64,000 nt of DNA from a bacterium (GTDB taxonomy: Bacteria > Gemmatimonadota > Gemmatimonadetes > Longimicrobiales > RSA9): contig QGVH01000003.1 in NCBI GenBank assembly GCA_003242735.1, forward strand, positions 164,714 through 228,713, written 5' to 3'. The translations under genes and the position numbers were made by a program. Positions within the stretch are counted from its first letter, which is position 1. Each line of letters starts with the position of its first letter. The notes under the pieces are model-generated. The model was not told the origin of the DNA. It saw nothing but the letters and a program-made list of their open reading frames with translations, and did no database searches. This document shows, in pieces, positions 62,158 through 64,000 of the stretch.

Positions 62158-64000
62158 CACTGCCCGCGCTCCACCGTGAACGTCCCGCCGGCCGAGCGGC
62201 CGTTGACGCCGGGGTTGTACATCTCCTCCGCGTGGGCGGGCGGGTAGAGGAACGTGCCTGCCGTCGTCGCGCGGGCGAGGTACGTGGCGGTGTACGTGCC
62301 GGGCCAGAGCACGGTGGCGGAGTAGACCACGCGGTCGTCCCGCATCTCCTTGTGGTCGAACGCGGACCACACGCCGGCGTCCCACGACCCGAAGTACCAC
62401 GACCACTGCTGCTCCGCCGGCGCCTGTGGGTCCTGCGCTTCGAGCAGCGTGGGGTCCCATTCGCCGAACGGGCTCACTGTTCGGAGACTCAGGTCCACGG
62501 GCTCGAGGCCCGCAGGGAGCGGGTCGCTCAACACGACGAAGTGCCGCTCCGCCGGCACGGTCACCCGCAGCCGCACGCGCACCAGCTCCCCTTCCTTTGC
62601 GCCGACGATGGGCCTGCCCGATGTCGGGTCCTCGTACCAACGCTCGACGCGGATGCCGCGGTCCACCGGCTCGAGCTGAGGCGAGCGCGGCGCTTCACGC
62701 ACGGTGAGGTAGTAGAAGACCGGCGCGCCGCCGCTCGCCTCGAGGCGCAGCGGCAGCACGGTGCGGCCGCCGCTCTTGCCCACGAGGTTGCGCAGTGTGA
62801 CGGCGGTGTCCCGCGGCGCGCTCGCCGTGCCGGGCCGCACGTCGAGCACCGTGCGGCGGCCGGCGGTGATCTTCACCCGCGCCGGCGCGCCCGCCGCCTG
62901 CCACGCGCGCTCGTACGCGGCGAGGGCGAGCACGGTGTGCCCGTGATCCTGCGTGTTCCACCACGTCGCACCGCTGCGGCCGCGGTCCACCAGCGTCTCC
63001 ACCAGCGGGCCGACCGCCGGGTGCCGCGGCTCGATGAGCAGCAGCGTCTCGAGCAGCCGGGCCACGGGCCGCACGCGCGAGTGGAAGTAGTGGCCCGAGG
63101 TGTCCGCGTCGGCGATCGAGGCCTTGCGCCCCTCGATGCGCACCGCGGCGAGCGCGGGCTGGAGCAGCGCCCGTGCGTCTGCCGTGTCGCCCCGGCGGGC
63201 GAGCGCTTGCGCGAGGAGCAGCCGGTCTTCCCAGCGCAGCATGCCGGCCTGCGCGACCAGCGCGTTCTCCGCCGGCAGCTCGGGCCGGCCGTAGCGGCTG
63301 AGGAAGTCCACGGCGGCCACGCGCTCGGCCAGCCGGTTCGCCTGATGGTCCAGCCACTGTGCCACCGGCACCTGGTACGCCGCGCGGCCGCGCAGACTCT
63401 CGCCCAGGTATCCGGCGAGGCGCGCCAGCACGGAGTCGTCCACGGCGATGCCGGCTTCCCTGGCCTCGAGCAGCACGCGGCCCGCGTACGCGGAGAGCCA
63501 CGGCGTGGTCCAGCCATCGATGCCCCAGTAGCCGATGCCGCCGTCCGGCCGCTGTCGCCGCGCGAGCGTCTGGACCGCGGCCTCGATCTGCTGCCGCATC
63601 CGCGTGAGCTCCGCATCCTCGCCAACATGGCTCTCCGCGCGTTGCTCGACCCGCGCGCGGTACAGCGCGATCAGCGGCAGTGCCACGCTCGCGATCTGCT
63701 CGGTGCAGGCGTACGGGTAGAGCCGCAGGTCGTTGTACGCGCCGGCGATCGCCGCGAGCGGTGAGGTGCCGAAGCCGATCTCCAGCACCGAGCGCGCGGG
63801 ATCCACGTCGTCGTCCAGCACGAACTCCACGCTGGCCGTGTCCGCGAGCAGCCCGGCCACGGTCTGTGCGAGCGGGTGGTAGAACGGCTTCACCGGCACC
63901 GCGATGGCGACGGCATCCGCCTCGCGGCCCGCGCGCGCGGTGAAGGTGAAGCGCGCGCTGTCCGCCGCCTTCGCCCGGAACTCGAACCTCGCCTCGCCCG
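62157..64000 (-). CDS. Bacterial alpha-2-macroglobulin, C-terminal part (5' partial)
   Basis: The frame is open to the window edge; 614 residues of the C-terminal part are seen. The thioester motif CTEQ is intact in 'LYPYACTEQIASVAL', followed by the alpha-alpha barrel thioester domain ('GGIGYWGIDGWTTPWLSAYAGRVLLEAREAG') and the receptor-type MG10 end ('VLSDPLPAGLEPVDLSLRT', 'VVYSATVLWPGTYTATYLARATTAGTF'). Periplasmic macroglobulins with this motif trap proteases covalently. Coupled to pbpC by ATGA. Confidence 0.93.
   Translation of the reverse strand, partial: GEARFEFRAKAADSARFTFTARAGREADAVAIAVPVKPFYHPLAQTVAGLLADTASVEFVLDDDVDPARSVLEIGFGTSPLAAIAGAYNDLRLYPYACTEQIASVALPLIALYRARVEQRAESHVGEDAELTRMRQQIEAAVQTLARRQRPDGGIGYWGIDGWTTPWLSAYAGRVLLEAREAGIAVDDSVLARLAGYLGESLRGRAAYQVPVAQWLDHQANRLAERVAAVDFLSRYGRPELPAENALVAQAGMLRWEDRLLLAQALARRGDTADARALLQPALAAVRIEGRKASIADADTSGHYFHSRVRPVARLLETLLLIEPRHPAVGPLVETLVDRGRSGATWWNTQDHGHTVLALAAYERAWQAAGAPARVKITAGRRTVLDVRPGTASAPRDTAVTLRNLVGKSGGRTVLPLRLEASGGAPVFYYLTVREAPRSPQLEPVDRGIRVERWYEDPTSGRPIVGAKEGELVRVRLRVTVPAERHFVVLSDPLPAGLEPVDLSLRTVSPFGEWDPTLLEAQDPQAPAEQQWSWYFGSWDAGVWSAFDHKEMRDDRVVYSATVLWPGTYTATYLARATTAGTFLYPPAHAEEMYNPGVNGRSAGGTFTVERGQ

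Noticed and set aside
1..64000. Search for CRISPR arrays, insertion sequences with transposases, phage genes and rRNA
   Set aside because: No regularly spaced repeats, no transposase or integrase frame, and no conserved rRNA segment was seen.

Overview
The window is about 64 kb of uniformly high-GC bacterial DNA, with no rRNA, tRNA or CRISPR array seen. Two SusC/SusD-type outer-membrane pairs, FecI/FecR regulators, many short lipoproteins, Tat and Sec signal peptides, heme and cbb3-like oxidase parts and PQQ-type sugar dehydrogenases indicate a Gram-negative aerobe. The gene style (SusC/SusD in a very high-GC genome, DUF4159 with a BatA-like partner, six-bladed propellers) fits Gemmatimonadota best. 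That assignment is inference from gene content only.

Layout. 0-2.9 kb: 3' end of an operon of membrane proteins (DUF4175-like, DUF4159, BatA-like). 2.9-20.4 kb: a co-oriented block holding an exported M16 protease, an ECF sigma factor, a Tat-exported TldD with a TldE partner, a secreted thioredoxin-fold protein, a lipoprotein, then a second ECF sigma, a FecR anti-sigma, an STN-type SusC, a SusD and a cupredoxin-like lipoprotein, ended by a strong hairpin. Four copies of one bipartite motif, GTAGGG-N16-CGTC, lie in front of the M16 gene, the first sigma gene, tldD and fecR. The block therefore looks like a FecI-type regulon for taking up and degrading peptides or proteins. 20.8-28.3 kb: M55 D-aminopeptidase, an isoleucine T-box with ileS, a large palindrome, a DUF1460 amidase-like lipoprotein and a DgcN-like enzyme. 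28.4-34.2 kb: a second SusC/SusD pair opposite an IclR regulator. 34.3-35.4 kb: an isolated gene of lower GC that joins an EVE-like domain to a nuclease-like domain. 35.6-39.5 kb: a cobalamin riboswitch, a BtuB-like receptor and a beta-propeller lipoprotein that resembles BtuG. 39.8-43.0 kb: heme O synthase, a decayed zinc-ribbon gene and a secreted TonB_C-like protein.

43.0-48.4 kb: a tightly overlapping seven-gene operon (Mrp, multi-TM oxidase-like protein, DUF59, triple DUF2249, Crp/Fnr, small oxidase-like protein, DUF542) that looks like a nitric-oxide or Fe-S stress module, with two palindromes upstream. 48.6-52.1 kb: truncated and remnant genes (aspartyl protease, LytTR, DUF4440) around a CcdA-thioredoxin pair. 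52.2-59.6 kb: two sugar-dehydrogenase-like proteins, a YdeI protein, DUF1648, DinB and two frameshifted propeller genes. 59.7-64 kb: pbpC with its alpha-2-macroglobulin partner, which runs off the window.

The most unusual items are the four-copy promoter motif and its regulon, the metal-ligand-free Tat-exported TldD with TldE, the EVE-nuclease fusion, the BtuB/BtuG-like pair outside Bacteroidota, and the actinobacterial-style ileS T-box.
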